Of a DNA stretch of 64,000 nt, positions 32,513 to 42,540 are shown piece by piece (positions within the stretch are counted from its first letter, which is position 1; each line of letters begins with the position of its first letter). The notes under the pieces are model-generated. The model was not told the origin of the DNA, searched no databases, and saw only the letters and a list, made by a program, of their open reading frames with translations. Source of the stretch: Cherax quadricarinatus (lineage: Eukaryota > Arthropoda > Malacostraca > Decapoda > Parastacidae). The DNA is taken from assembly GCF_038502225.1 (NCBI RefSeq), contig NC_091368.1, positions 21,453,485 to 21,517,484 on the forward strand. Reading direction: 5' to 3'. Both the position numbers and the translations under genes were made by a program.

Positions 32513-33806
32513 TTGTTTGTTGGGTTATCTTATTCAAACTTGGGCAATGTATGATGGAAAGATACTTCTTCACGTGCACGAAAAATGAAAGAAACCAGAC
32601 CATAAATAGCGGAGTTCACTTCTCAGCCATTAGCGGCCGGTTAGCGGTATATTTTTGTATGGTTGTTAGATATATTCTCATTTTTTTGGTCTCATTTGAT
32701 AGAATGAAAGATATATTACAGAAATAGATATGATTTTGATTGCTTTCATGATGAAAAGTACCTTGAAATTGCGCTCACAGTAATCAAAATGTTCTATTCT
32801 TTAGCGAAGCTCAAGAGTAAACAAATGACGTCACCGTCCAATACCTGTCCGCCTGCCAGTCCAAATTCCAATACAGAGTCAAGAATGGGTTGACATTATT
32901 TATACAATTATTACAATAATGCAGCAGTCTGCATAACAGTAAATCTTCTATTTTTTTGTGAATAAAAATTCCAAATGGTAAGCAAGAGTAATATAAGAGG
33001 GGCCTGTAGCCGTGACTAATGAACAGAGAAAATGCTATTTTAGTGCCAGGAATGTCTACATTGTTTATTCTGGATCCTATTTTGAAATTGACATCTGTTG
33101 AAATTTGTGTGAAATCGGCCAAATTGCCAATTTCTGACCACTTTATTGGGTAGTTGAAATAAGTGAATGGGCAGTTTCTTGTACTCAAGTTTACAGACTA
33201 GAAGTAAATAAGTGTATTCAGGTATACACAAATACAGTTTTACATAGATTATCATACATAGCAGTGTATGTATAGAGAACCTAGGATAACCCAGGAAAGT
33301 CAAAGTGACTTATTTCCAATACCTGGCTTGGGCTTGCCATATATGATTTTTGGTAAATATTTTTTTTTCTCGGTTGTTTGTTGGGCTATCTCATTGAAAC
33401 TTGGGCAATGTATGATGGAAAGATGCTTCTTAATGTACAACAAAAATAAAAAAGATGGATGATAAATAAGGGAGTTAATTTCTCAGCCATTAGCCGCCTC
33501 TTTGCAGTATATTTTCGTATGGTTTTTATGGTTGTATTCTCATTTTTTTGGACTCATTTGATAGAATGGAAGATATATTACAGAAACAGACATGATTTTG
33601 ATTGCTTTCATGACGAAAAGTACCTTGAAATTGAGCTCAAAGTAGCGGAAATGTTCGATTTTTGCCGATGTTCAATGAACTGCGTAAGTCAAGTTGGTTA
33701 ATTTTATTAAGTGTATTCTAACCTAACCACTCTGTAATTCGGCAAACTCAGTAATCCAGCGCACTACAGGTCCCAATGATGCCGGATTTGTGATGGAGGA
33801 CCTGTA

Positions 33807-34174
33807 TAAACATGAGAATGAATGAAATATGTCATTACACATTTGAGTAGTGGTAGTGGAGGCGGCGGCACAGCGGCCATTGTTCCTGCTCCTGACTACA
33901 TTCCTTCCCATGCTTTTATTATAACAGAAAATGGAGTGTTTGTATGGCAAACTCTATTAATCACTACGTAGTTTCATAAGGAAAACAGTAATAATAATAA
34001 TGATAAATGATAATACATAATAAAGAATACTACTACTAATAATAATAATGCATTTACTTTGGAGAAGAGATGCTGGCAAAGGTTGATGAGGTAGAAGAGA
34101 TGCTGGGCACAGCGGCGTATGCTGTCATGAGTTCATTTCATTTCGTTCTCTTTCCATCACTTAACATCTTAATT
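33807..34174. other. Tigger interior, no gene read
   Basis: Contains (TAA)n near 34010-34045. It lies between X2 and the Tigger N-terminus, and no coding remnant could be assigned. Confidence 0.35.
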
Positions 34175-34251
34175 GCTACACTCTTAATGGTACATTCTTA
34201 ATGCTACACTCCTAATGCTACACTCTTAATGCTACACTCTTAATGGTACAC
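34175..34251. repeat. 14-bp tandem repeat
   Basis: Five to six copies of gctacactcttaat or ggtacactcttaat, ending at the Tigger transposase fragment. Confidence 0.9.
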
Positions 34252-34340
34252 ATATCAATGATTTCCTGCTTTAATTCCATGGAAATTATCCTCTTTATCT
34301 TCTCAGCACTGTCCTTTGCACTTGCTTTCTTAGGACCCAT
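34252..34340 (-). pseudogene. Tigger transposase N-terminal remnant
   Basis: ATG at 34340 on the minus strand. It reads GPKKASAKDSAEKIKR and then ISMELKQEIIDM, the start of a Tigger CENP-B-type domain with the same GPKK lead as the other Tiggers in the window. It runs into the 14-bp tandem repeat and ends. Confidence 0.65.
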
Positions 34341-34547
34341 GGTTAGAAACAAGAAATTCTGCAAAATAACTGCATGAAATGTAAACAAATCACAAGAATT
34401 ATCTACACCGCCAGCTGAAACACAAGTGCACCGAGTGTTGTTTTCATACACGTAATGATATCTCGTGGTGTTCTCAAACTCGCTTATAATTATAGTATTT
34501 TTTATTATTATTAGTATTTTAATAGTTTATATTATTACATTATGGGG

Positions 34548-34650
34548 AAGTGGAATAAGAATCTTTCCTCCGTAAGCCATGCATGTTGTAAAAGTCAACT
34601 AAAATGCCGGGAACAATGGGCTAGTAACCCCTTTTTCTGTAATAATTACT
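34548..34650 (+). mobile_element. RTE-derived 5' segment
   Basis: ggggaagtggaataagaatc, gtaagccatgcatgtt and gggctagtaacccc match the 5' leader of the RTE copy at 54900-55050 and the element at 17057. No coding part. Confidence 0.7.
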
Positions 34651-34910
34651 TAAAAGAATAAGGCGTTTCGCCTTAGGGCGTTCTGCTAATACGGCGATCT
34701 CAAATTATGACCAAAACTTTCTATACGGCAGGTGGTCTTTCAAATACGGCACGGGCCATCCAGTTCGTTTACATTCTCCATGAGCACATCTCTCTGTTAT
34801 GTAATAATAATCACTCTTGGGCACATTAAATGTCTAATTTTACGTCAATATAGACATTTTCATTAATCCATCTATGATATTTTCTTCAAAATTATATAAG
34901 AAACACGTTA

Positions 34911-34943
34911 CATAGCATATAAACATGCTGTTTATATGCTATG
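34911..34943. repeat. 15-bp-stem hairpin at arm end
   Basis: catagcatataaaca, loop tgc, then its exact complement. It marks the inner end of the left foldback arm. Confidence 0.85.
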
Positions 34944-35194
34944 GAGGTGTGGTAGCCAGGCAGAGGGAAAACATTACATCACTCCCCCTTAATACACAAC
35001 TCTTTTGTTTACAATTCTTGGCATGAATTATTCATTACTTCTCCCTTTGTTTATGAATCTAAAGGTAGTTGTTAGAAAAAATTAAACTCGGTGAACATGG
35101 TATGTCGATGGTAATAATATGGCTCTGGGCCACATTAAATATCGTGTAGCTATGTAGGTAGGTGTAAGTATGTAGCCCAGGCGGACTACATACC

Positions 35195-35385
35195 TACATT
35201 TTTTTTTTTTTTTTCAACAAGTCGGCCGTCTCCCACCAAGGCAGGGTGACCCAAAGAGAAAGAAAATCCCCCAAAAGAAAATACTTTCATCATCATTCAA
35301 CACTTCCACCTCACTCACACATAATCACTGTTTTTGCAGAGGTGCCCAGAATACAACAGTTTAGAAGTATATACATATAAAAATA
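35195..35385 (-). mobile_element. RTE-related 3' end, non-autonomous
   Basis: A T18-type tract followed by gtctcccaccaaggcag and ggtgacccaaag, the complement of the 3' terminal consensus of the RTE/SINE-like elements in this window. Confidence 0.65.
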
Positions 35386-35843
35386 CACAATATACAGTAG
35401 GCCCCACTTATACGGCGGGTTATGTTCCAGGCTGTCGCCAGAAAGCAGACATCGCCAGAAGGCAGAACGCCATTTTTTTCCATTTATAAATGCATATAAA
35501 TGCCAGACAACAAGTTTACACTAAATTATATTAAGTTAGTAATAGAACTAGGCATTAAAAATACACAAAGTAAAATACATTCACAGTAAATTCATTACTT
35601 ATCTTAAAGTATTTGTAATCTTAATGTAGGGAGAGAGGTGAGTAGTACGTACTTATTTGTAGGAAGTCAGGTGCAGGTAGCCCAGGTGTAGGTAGCCCTG
35701 GCTCCCCGTCTCATATTTAATATACGATATTTAAAACATCACAAAGAGGTAAAATACACATACAGTACACTCATTATTTACCTTAAAATATGTGTTAGTC
35801 TTAATATAGGAAGAGAGGCGAGTAGTATTTATTTGTAGGAAGT

Positions 35844-35903
35844 CAGTGTAGGTAGCCGGTAGGTGTAGCCCACCTGGGCTACACCTACCGGCTACCTACA
35901 CTG
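35844..35903. repeat. Perfect 27-bp-stem inverted repeat
   Basis: Arms at 35844-35870 and 35877-35903 are exact complements around the 6-base loop cacctg. It lies inside the family K copy. Confidence 0.92.
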
Positions 35904-36755
35904 TGGGCCAGAGTCATATTATTAACATCGACATACCTTGTTCACTGAATTTAATCATTTCTAACAACTACTTTTAGATGCCATCATAAACGAAGGTAGA
36001 AGTAATGAATAATTCATGCCGAAAATTGTAAACAAAAGCGGAGTGAGGGAGTGGCTGGGCCAAACACAGATTCATAAACGTTTTCTCTGATGGCTGAGCA
36101 GAGAAAACGTAATGTTGTCCCTCCACCCGGCTACCACACAAGTCCACAAGTATTATTATCAGAGCACACATAAAATATGCAATAAATGCCAGACAACAAG
36201 TTTACACTAACTTATATTAAGTTAGCAATAGAAATAGGCATTAAAAACACAATAAAAGGTAAGATGCACACAGAGTACACTTATTACTTACCTTAAAATA
36301 TTAATATTAATGTGTGAGAGGTGAGTGGCAGGGTGTTTATTGAATAAAATCAGAATGGCACACCATCATCCTCTAACTTGGCACTTAAAGCAATAGGCTT
36401 ACGACTTCTCTTTTTATCACAGCTAACCTTAGACGCCATCGTCAATGAGAGCCAACTAGTTAACGAAAGAGTAAATGAGAGAGAGAACGAGATACAGAGT
36501 TGAGACAATGTAAGAACACAAACTGAACAGGTAGTGGGAGATCACTTGGTCAGGCGAAATAAATGCGTATTAATATGTGTCTACTTTTAGTTCATTCACG
36601 TACATTTGTAAGAGTTTGTAAAACATTTACCTCAATATTTTTTTATTATAATAATAATTACCTCACAATACAAATACTCTTACATTGTGTACAAGTTGTA
36701 CAAGTTAGTTCAGAATAAACAAACAGCAACACACCATTTTTAGAGTGAATGAAGA

Positions 36756-36759
36756 TATT

Positions 36760-36831
<72 letters not shown>

Positions 36832-36858
36832 TATAATATTATTATTATTAATAATAAA
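36756..36858. repeat. (TAA)n/(TTA)n self-complementary microsatellite
   Basis: A taa tract is followed by a tta tract and then another taa tract, so it can fold on itself. The Asn/Ile-rich ORF across it is an artefact. Confidence 0.92.
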
Positions 36859-37499
36859 AGCACTAAACCCACAAGGGTCGTGAATTGCTATATATAGAGT
36901 AAAGGTATACGAAAAGAATATTTTTCTACAGTTATCCCTCAGTTTGACTAGAGAAAACATAAATTCTTCTGACACTACCTACACAGCTGCTTTGTAAACA
37001 AATCTCATATTTACATCAATTTTTATTCTGTGAATGTATGTATCATGTTTATATGCTATGTAACAGGTTTCATATATAATTTTGAGGAAAATATCATAGA
37101 TGGTTTAATGAAAATGCCTATATTGATGTAAAATAAGACATTTAGTGTGCCCAAGAGTGATTATTATTACGTAGTATTGGCGTCATGAGTAGAGAAAGAC
37201 TAAGCGATTTTAATGTGTACCTGCACACCAGCACAGTGTGTAAGTATATTTAGGTACAGGTACACATAAGTATAATTATCAGAGCACATATAAAATATGC
37301 AGTAACTTTAAAACACTTGAAATTTTGGAAAGTTTCCTGACAATAGATGTGGTCACGGAAAATGTAAACAAACCGGGTGGGGGGGGGGCGCCGTATTTGA
37401 AAGACCGCTTGCCGTATAGCAAATTTTGGCCATAATTTGACATCGTCGTATTAGCGGAACGCCATAAGGCAAAACGCCGTAAAGCAGGGCCTTACTGTA

Positions 37500-37545
37500 T
37501 CTTATTATTATAATATTATTATATTATATATTATATTATATTATT
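37500..37545. repeat. TTA/TATTA microsatellite, left flank of two LINEs
   Basis: The same type of sequence resumes at 42232-42318 after the RTE and CR1-type LINEs, which therefore inserted in one tract. Confidence 0.85.
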
Positions 37546-38310
37546 ATGCCAGGTGTAAATGATAATGGGAGCCCTTTGATTGAACTTTGTATAGAAAGGG
37601 GTTTAGTTATAGGTAATACATATTTTAAGAAAAAGAGGATAAATAAGTATACACGATATGATGTAGGGCGAAATGACAGTAGTTTGTTGGATTATGTATT
37701 GGTAGATAAAAGACTGTTGAGTAGACTTCAGGATGTACATGTTTATAGAGGGGCCACAGATATATCAGATCACTTTCTAGTTGTAGCTACACTGAGAGTA
37801 AAAGGTAGATGGGATACAAGGAGAGTAGAAGCATCAGGGAAGAGAGAGGTGAAGGTTTATAAACTAAAAGAGGAGGCAGTTAGGGTAAGATATAAACAGC
37901 TATTGGAGGATAGATGGGCTAATGAGAGCATAGGCAATGGGGTCGAAGAGGTATGGGGTAGGTTTAAAAATGTAGTGTTAGAGTGTTCAGCAGAAGTTTG
38001 TGGTTACAGGAAAGTGGGTGCAGGAGGGAAGAGGAGCGATTGGTGGAATGATGATGTAAAGAGAGTAGTAAGGGAGAAAAAGTTAGCATATGAGAAGTTT
38101 TTACAAAGTAGAAGTGATGCAAGGAGGGAAGAGTATATGGAGAAAAAGAGAGAGGTTAAGAGAGTGGTGAAGCAATGTAAAAAGAGAGCAAATGAGAGAG
38201 TGGGTGAGATGTTATCAACAAATTTTGTTGAAAATAAGAAAAAGTTTTGGAGTGAGATTAACAAGTTAAGAAAGCCTAGAGAACAAATTGATTTGTCAGT
38301 TAAAAAATAG
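37546..38310 (+). CDS. RTE LINE endonuclease C-terminal half and linker (frameshifted ORF)
   Basis: 254 residues. The N-terminus corresponds to the second half of the apurinic-like endonuclease: GNTYFKKKRINKYTRYDV, SSLLDYVLVDKRLL and ATDISDHFLVVATL (the SDH catalytic histidine motif). A basic linker follows, up to EINKLRKPREQIDLSV. The first catalytic motifs (ETK, GDLNA) are missing through 5' truncation. At about 38303 a run of six A (five in the copy at 53670) shifts the frame into a stop; the polyprotein continues in the frame of 38288-39991. It would not be active as an endonuclease. Confidence 0.85.
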   Translation: MPGVNDNGSPLIELCIERGLVIGNTYFKKKRINKYTRYDVGRNDSSLLDYVLVDKRLLSRLQDVHVYRGATDISDHFLVVATLRVKGRWDTRRVEASGKREVKVYKLKEEAVRVRYKQLLEDRWANESIGNGVEEVWGRFKNVVLECSAEVCGYRKVGAGGKRSDWWNDDVKRVVREKKLAYEKFLQSRSDARREEYMEKKREVKRVVKQCKKRANERVGEMLSTNFVENKKKFWSEINKLRKPREQIDLSVKK

Positions 38311-39991
38311 GAGAGGAGAGTTATTAAATGGAGAGTTAGAGGTATTGGGAAGATGGAAGGAATATTTTGAGGAATTGTTAAATGTTGATGAAGATAGGGA
38401 AGCTGTGATTTCGTGTATAGGGCAAGGAGGAATAACATCTTGTAGGAGTGAGGAAGAGCCAGTTGTGAGTGTGGGGGAAGTTCGTGAGGCAGTAGGTAAA
38501 ATGAAAGGGGGTAAGGCAGCCGGGATTGATGGGATAAAGATAGAAATGTTAAAAGCAGGTGGGGATATAGTTTTGGAGTGGTTGGTGCAATTATTTAATA
38601 AATGTATGGAAGAGGGTAAGGTACCTAGGGATTGGCAGAGAGCATGCATAGTTCCTTTGTATAAAGGCAAAGGGGATAAAAGAGAGTGCAAAAATTATAG
38701 GGGGATAAGTCTGTTGAGTGTACCTGGTAAAGTGTATGGTAGAGTTATAATTGAAAGAATTAAGAGTAAGACGGAGAATAGGATAGCAGATGAACAAGGA
38801 GGCTTTAGGAAAGGTAGAGGGTGTGTGGACCAGGTGTTTACAGTGAAACATATAAGTGAACAGTATTTAGATAAGGCTAAAGAGGTCTTTGTGGCATTTA
38901 TGGATTTGGAAAAGGCGTATGACAGGGTGGATAGGGGGGCAATGTGGCAGATGTTGCAAGTGTATGGTGTAGGAGGTAGGTTACTGAAAGCAGTGAAGAG
39001 TTTTTACGAGGATAGTGAGGCTCAAGTTAGAGTATGTAGGAAAGAGGGAAATTTTTTCCCAGTAAAAGTAGGCCTTAGACAAGGATGTGTGATGTCACCG
39101 TGGTTGTTTAATATATTTATAGATGGGGTTGTAAGAGAAGTAAATGCGAGGGTCTTGGCAAGAGGCGTGGAGTTAAAAGATAAAGAATCACACACAAAGT
39201 GGGAGTTGTCACAGCTGCTCTTTGCTGATGACACTGTGCTCTTGGGAGATTCTGAAGAGAAGTTGCAGAGATTGGTGGATGAATTTGGTAGGGTGTGCAA
39301 AAGAAGAAAATTAAAGGTGAATACAGGAAAGAGTAAGGTTATGAGGATAACAAAAAGATTAGGTGATGAAAGATTGAATATCAGATTGGAGGGAGAGAGT
39401 ATGGAGGAGGTGAACGTATTCAGATATTTGGGAGTGGACGTGTCAGCGGATGGGTCTATGAAAGATGAGGTGAATCATAGAATTGATGAGGGAAAAAGAG
39501 TGAGTGGTGCACTTAGGAGTCTGTGGAGACAAAGAACTTTGTCCTTGGAGGCAAAGAGGGGAATGTATGAGAGTATAGTTTTACCAACGCTCTTATATGG
39601 GTGTGAAGCGTGGGTGATGAATGTTGCAGCGAGGAGAAGGCTGGAGGCAGTGGAGATGTCATGTCTGAGGGCAATGTGTGGTGTGAATATAATGCAGAGA
39701 ATTCGTAGTTTGGAAGTTAGGAGGAGGTGCGGGATTACCAAAACTGTTGTCCAGAGGGCTGAGGAAGGGTTGTTGAGGTGGTTCGGACATGTAGAGAGAA
39801 TGGAGCGAAACAGAATAACTTCAAGAGTGTATCAGTCTGTAGTGGAAGGAAGGCGGGGTAGGGGTCGGCCTAGGAAGGGTTGGAGGGAGGGGGTAAAGGA
39901 GGTTTTGTGTGCGAGGGGCTTGGACTTCCAGCAGGCATGCGTGAGCGTGTTTGATAGGAGTGAATGGAGACAAATGGTTTTTAATACTTGA
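38288..39991 (+). CDS. RTE LINE reverse transcriptase
   Basis: 567 residues without a stop. All catalytic motifs are present: VPLYKGKGDKRECKNYRG, GFRKGRGCVDQVF, motif A VAFMDLEKAYDRVD, motif B LRQGCVMSPWLFN, motif C LLFADDTVLL, then LKVNTGKSKVM and FRYLGVDVS. The C-terminus has WFGHVERM, GRPRKGWREGV and a short tail. The enzyme would reverse-transcribe its own RNA at nicked genomic DNA in the nucleus. The RT domain looks catalytically complete, but the frame is cut off from the endonuclease by a one-base insertion and the element is 5'-truncated, so this copy cannot move by itself. Confidence 0.9.
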   Translation: MICQLKNRRGELLNGELEVLGRWKEYFEELLNVDEDREAVISCIGQGGITSCRSEEEPVVSVGEVREAVGKMKGGKAAGIDGIKIEMLKAGGDIVLEWLVQLFNKCMEEGKVPRDWQRACIVPLYKGKGDKRECKNYRGISLLSVPGKVYGRVIIERIKSKTENRIADEQGGFRKGRGCVDQVFTVKHISEQYLDKAKEVFVAFMDLEKAYDRVDRGAMWQMLQVYGVGGRLLKAVKSFYEDSEAQVRVCRKEGNFFPVKVGLRQGCVMSPWLFNIFIDGVVREVNARVLARGVELKDKESHTKWELSQLLFADDTVLLGDSEEKLQRLVDEFGRVCKRRKLKVNTGKSKVMRITKRLGDERLNIRLEGESMEEVNVFRYLGVDVSADGSMKDEVNHRIDEGKRVSGALRSLWRQRTLSLEAKRGMYESIVLPTLLYGCEAWVMNVAARRRLEAVEMSCLRAMCGVNIMQRIRSLEVRRRCGITKTVVQRAEEGLLRWFGHVERMERNRITSRVYQSVVEGRRGRGRPRKGWREGVKEVLCARGLDFQQACVSVFDRSEWRQMVFNT

Positions 39992-40246
39992 CGTGCTGTT
40001 GGAGTGTGAGCAAAGTAACATTTATGAAGGGATTCAGGGAAACCGGCAGGCCGGACTTGAGTCCTGGAGATGGGAAGTACAGTGCCTGCACTCTGAAGGA
40101 GGGGTGTTAATGGTGCAGTTTAAAAACTGTAGTGTAAAGCACCCTTCTGGCAAGACAGTGATGGAGTGAATGATGGTGAAAGTTTTTCTTTTTCGGGCCA
40201 CCCTGCCTTGGTGGGAATCGGCCGGTGTGATAATAAAAAAAAAAAA

Positions 40247-42231
40247 AAAGCTAAAAGAATCCTTTAGGAGTCAGGAATCGCGGGAAGAACTAAAAGCCAT
40301 AAATGAAATCGAAAGAAACCCAAAGTATTTCTTCTCCTATGCCAAATCAAAATCGAGAACAACGTCCAGTATTGGGCCCCTACTTAAACAAGATGGGTCC
40401 TACACAGATGACAGCAAGGAAATGAGTGAGCTACTCAAGTCCCAATATGACTCAGTTTTTAGCAAGCCGCTAACCAGACTGAGAGTCGAAGATCAAAATG
40501 AATTTTTTATGAGAGAGCCACAAAATTTGATTAACACAAGCCTATCCGATGTTATCCTGACGCCAAATGACTTCGAACAGGCGATAAATGACATGCCCAT
40601 GCACTCTGCCCCAGGGCCAGACTCATGGAACTCTGTGTTCATCAAGAACTGCAAGAAGCCCCTATCACGAGCCTTTTCCATCCTATGGAGAGGGAGCATG
40701 GACACGGGGGTCGTCCCTCAGTTACTAAAAACAACAGACATAGCCCCACTCCACAAAGGGGGCAGTAAAGCAACAGCAAAGAACTACAGACCAATAGCAC
40801 TAACATCCCATATCATAAAAATCTTTGAAAGGGTCCTAAGAAGCAAGATCACCACCCATCTAGAAACCCATCAGTTACACAACCCAGGGCAACATGGGTT
40901 TAGAACAGGTCGCTCCTGTCTGTCTCAACTACTGGATCACTACGACAAGGTCCTAAATGCACTAGAAGACAAAAAGAATGCAGATGTAATATATACAGAC
41001 TTTGCAAAAGCCTTCGACAAGTGTGACCATGGCGTAATAGCGCACAAAATGCGCGCTAAAGGAATAACAGGAAAAGTTGGTCGATGGATCTATAATTTCC
41101 TCACTAACAGAACACAGAGAGTAGTCGTCAACAGAGTAAAGTCCGAGGCAGCTACGGTGAAAAGCTCTGTTCCACAAGGCACAGTACTAGCTCCCATCTT
41201 GTTCCTCATCCTCATATCCGACATAGACAAGGATGTCAGCCACAGCACCGTGTCTTCCTTTGCAGATGACACCCGAATCTGCATGACAGTGTCTTCCATT
41301 GCAGACACTGCAAGGCTCCAGGCGGACATCAACCAAATCTTTCAGTGGGCTGCAGAAAACAATATGAAGTTCAACGATGAGAAATTTCAATTACTCAGAT
41401 ATGGTAAACATGAGGAAATTAAATCTTCATCAGAGTACAAAACAAATTCTGGCCACAAAATAGAGCGAAACACCAACGTCAAAGACCTGGGAGTGATTAT
41501 GTCGGAGGATCTCACCTTCAAGGACCATAACATTGTATCAATCGCATCTGCTAGAAAAATGACAGGATGGATAATGAGAACCTTCAAAACTAGGGAGGCC
41601 AAGCCCATGATGACACTCTTCAGGTCACTTGTTCTATCTAGGCTGGAATATTGCTGCACTCTAACAGCACCTTTCAAGGCAGGTGAAATTGCCGACCTAG
41701 AAAATGTACAGAGAACTTTCACGGCGCGCATAACGGAGATAAAACACCTCAATTACTGGGAGCGCTTGAGGTTTCTAAACCTGTATTCCCTGGAACGCAG
41801 GAGGGAGAGATACATGATTATATACACCTGGAAAATCCTAGAGGGACTAGTACCGAACTTGCACACGAAAATCACTCACTACGAAAGCAAAAGACTTGGC
41901 AGACGATGCACCATCCCCCCAATGAAAAGCAGGGGTGTCACTAGCACGTTAAGAGACCATACAATAAGTGTCAGGGGACCGAGACTGTTCAACTGCCTCC
42001 CAGCACACATAAGGGGGATTACCAACAGACCCCTGGCAGTCTTCAAGCTGGCACTGGACAAGCACCTAAAGTCAGTTCCTGATCAGCCGGGCTGTGGCTC
42101 GTACGTTGGTTTGCGTGCAGCCAGCAGCAACAGCCTGGTTGATCAGGCGCTGATCCACCAGGAGGCCTGGTCACAGACCGGGCCGCGGGGGCGTTGACCC
42201 CCGAAACTCTCTCCAGGTAAACTCCAGGTAT
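40247..42231 (+). mobile_element. CR1/Jockey-superfamily LINE, 5'-truncated, intact RT frame
   Basis: It begins directly at the A-tail of the preceding RTE LINE and ends with a repeated 3' terminus, ctccaggta-aa-ctccaggta. Short terminal repeats like this are usual in CR1-type elements. The TTATA microsatellite follows. Confidence 0.85.
40251..42197 (+). CDS. CR1/Jockey-type LINE reverse transcriptase
   Basis: About 648 residues without interruption. The linker has NPKYFFSYAKSKSRT, then SAPGPDSWNSVFIKN and IAPLHKGGSKATAKNYRP (motifs 0-1) and GFRTGRSCLSQLLDH. Motif A is IYTDFAKAFDKCDH, motif B SSVPQGTVLAPILF and motif C SSFADDTRICM; NVKDLGVIMS follows. The C-terminal domain has YCCTLTAPF and NYWERLRFLNLYSLERRR. 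All RT aspartates are present. The open frame runs 27 codons further upstream (from 40170) only because the RTE 3' tail happens to be in phase; those residues are not part of the protein. The endonuclease is absent. Confidence 0.88.
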   Translation, partial: LKESFRSQESREELKAINEIERNPKYFFSYAKSKSRTTSSIGPLLKQDGSYTDDSKEMSELLKSQYDSVFSKPLTRLRVEDQNEFFMREPQNLINTSLSDVILTPNDFEQAINDMPMHSAPGPDSWNSVFIKNCKKPLSRAFSILWRGSMDTGVVPQLLKTTDIAPLHKGGSKATAKNYRPIALTSHIIKIFERVLRSKITTHLETHQLHNPGQHGFRTGRSCLSQLLDHYDKVLNALEDKKNADVIYTDFAKAFDKCDHGVIAHKMRAKGITGKVGRWIYNFLTNRTQRVVVNRVKSEAATVKSSVPQGTVLAPILFLILISDIDKDVSHSTVSSFADDTRICMTVSSIADTARLQADINQIFQWAAENNMKFNDEKFQLLRYGKHEEIKSSSEYKTNSGHKIERNTNVKDLGVIMSEDLTFKDHNIVSIASARKMTGWIMRTFKTREAKPMMTLFRSLVLSRLEYCCTLTAPFKAGEIADLENVQRTFTARITEIKHLNYWERLRFLNLYSLERRRERYMIIYTWKILEGLVPNLHTKITHYESKRLGRRCTIPPMKSRGVTSTLRDHTISVRGPRLFNCLPAHIRGITNRPLAVFKLALDKHLKSVPDQPGCGSYVGLRAASSNSLVDQALIHQEAWSQTGPRGR

Positions 42232-42318
42232 TATATTATTATTATATTATATTATATTATTATTATATTATTATAATATTATATTATTATAATATTATAT
42301 TATTATAATATTATTATT
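42232..42318. repeat. TTA/TATTA microsatellite, right flank
   Basis: It matches the tract at 37500-37545 on the other side of the two LINEs. Confidence 0.85.
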
Positions 42319-42334
42319 TTAACTGATAATTATA

Positions 42335-42537
42335 CAGTGGACCCCCGCTTAACGATCCCCTCCTAATACGACCGATTATGTAAGTGTATTTATGTAAGTG
42401 CGTTTGTACGTGTATGTTTGGGAGTCTGAAATTGACTAATCTACTTCACAATATTCCTTATGGGAACAAATTCGGTCAGTACTGGCACCTGAACATACTT
42501 CTGGAATGAAAAAATATCATTAACTGGGGGTCCACTG
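42335..42537. mobile_element. 203-bp Tigger/mariner-type MITE
   Basis: Terminal inverted repeats cagtggacccccgctta and taactgggggtccactg with TA on each side. It has no coding capacity. It shares its first 13 bases with the larger Tiggers at 24709 and 30650. Confidence 0.9.
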
Positions 42538-42540
42538 TAC

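Larger units (their letters stand above)
30064..33804. mobile_element. Element X copy 2, with a Tigger inserted
   Basis: Same termini as X1 (caggtcctccatcac and gtgatggaggacctg) with flanking TA, but in reverse orientation. Subtracting the nested Tigger (30650-32076) leaves about 2.3 kb, equal to X1. It has the same SINE position (32248-32512), the same MITE-interior piece (32811-33190) and the same double block. Confidence 0.82.
28744..34490 (-). mobile_element. Tigger remnant interrupted by MITE copy 8 and element X2
   Basis: Terminus cagtggaacctctactta (28744). It continues at 30046-30063 and 33805-34490 after removal of two insertions. The minus strand at 34340 starts a Tigger transposase. 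The opposite terminus is not recognisable, so the right limit is approximate. Confidence 0.5.
34655..37497. repeat. Foldback complex of family K repeats
   Basis: Long inverted arms: 34655-34925 matches the complement of about 37050-37490 (ctatacggca.gtggtctttcaaatacggc), with about 110 bp extra in the right arm. A second inverted pair is 34957-35150 against 35960-36140. Within it, a family K copy runs from cagtaggccccacttat (35396) to gcagggccttactg (37497) with TA outside. Sub-blocks with accttaaaatat and tttgtaggaagtcag recur at 35570, 35755 and 36265. No coding sequence. Confidence 0.75.
37546..40246 (+). mobile_element. RTE-clade LINE, 5'-truncated, nearly intact coding
   Basis: It lacks the first part of the endonuclease; homology to 54894-51735 starts at tgccaggtgtaaatg. 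It then continues through the rest of the endonuclease, the RT, the C-terminal domain, the 3' UTR and an A15 tail. The two frames are split by one extra A. Confidence 0.93.

Noticed and set aside
36658..36975. Asn/Ile-rich 105-residue ORF
   Set aside because: Translation of the (TAA)n/(TTA)n microsatellite.
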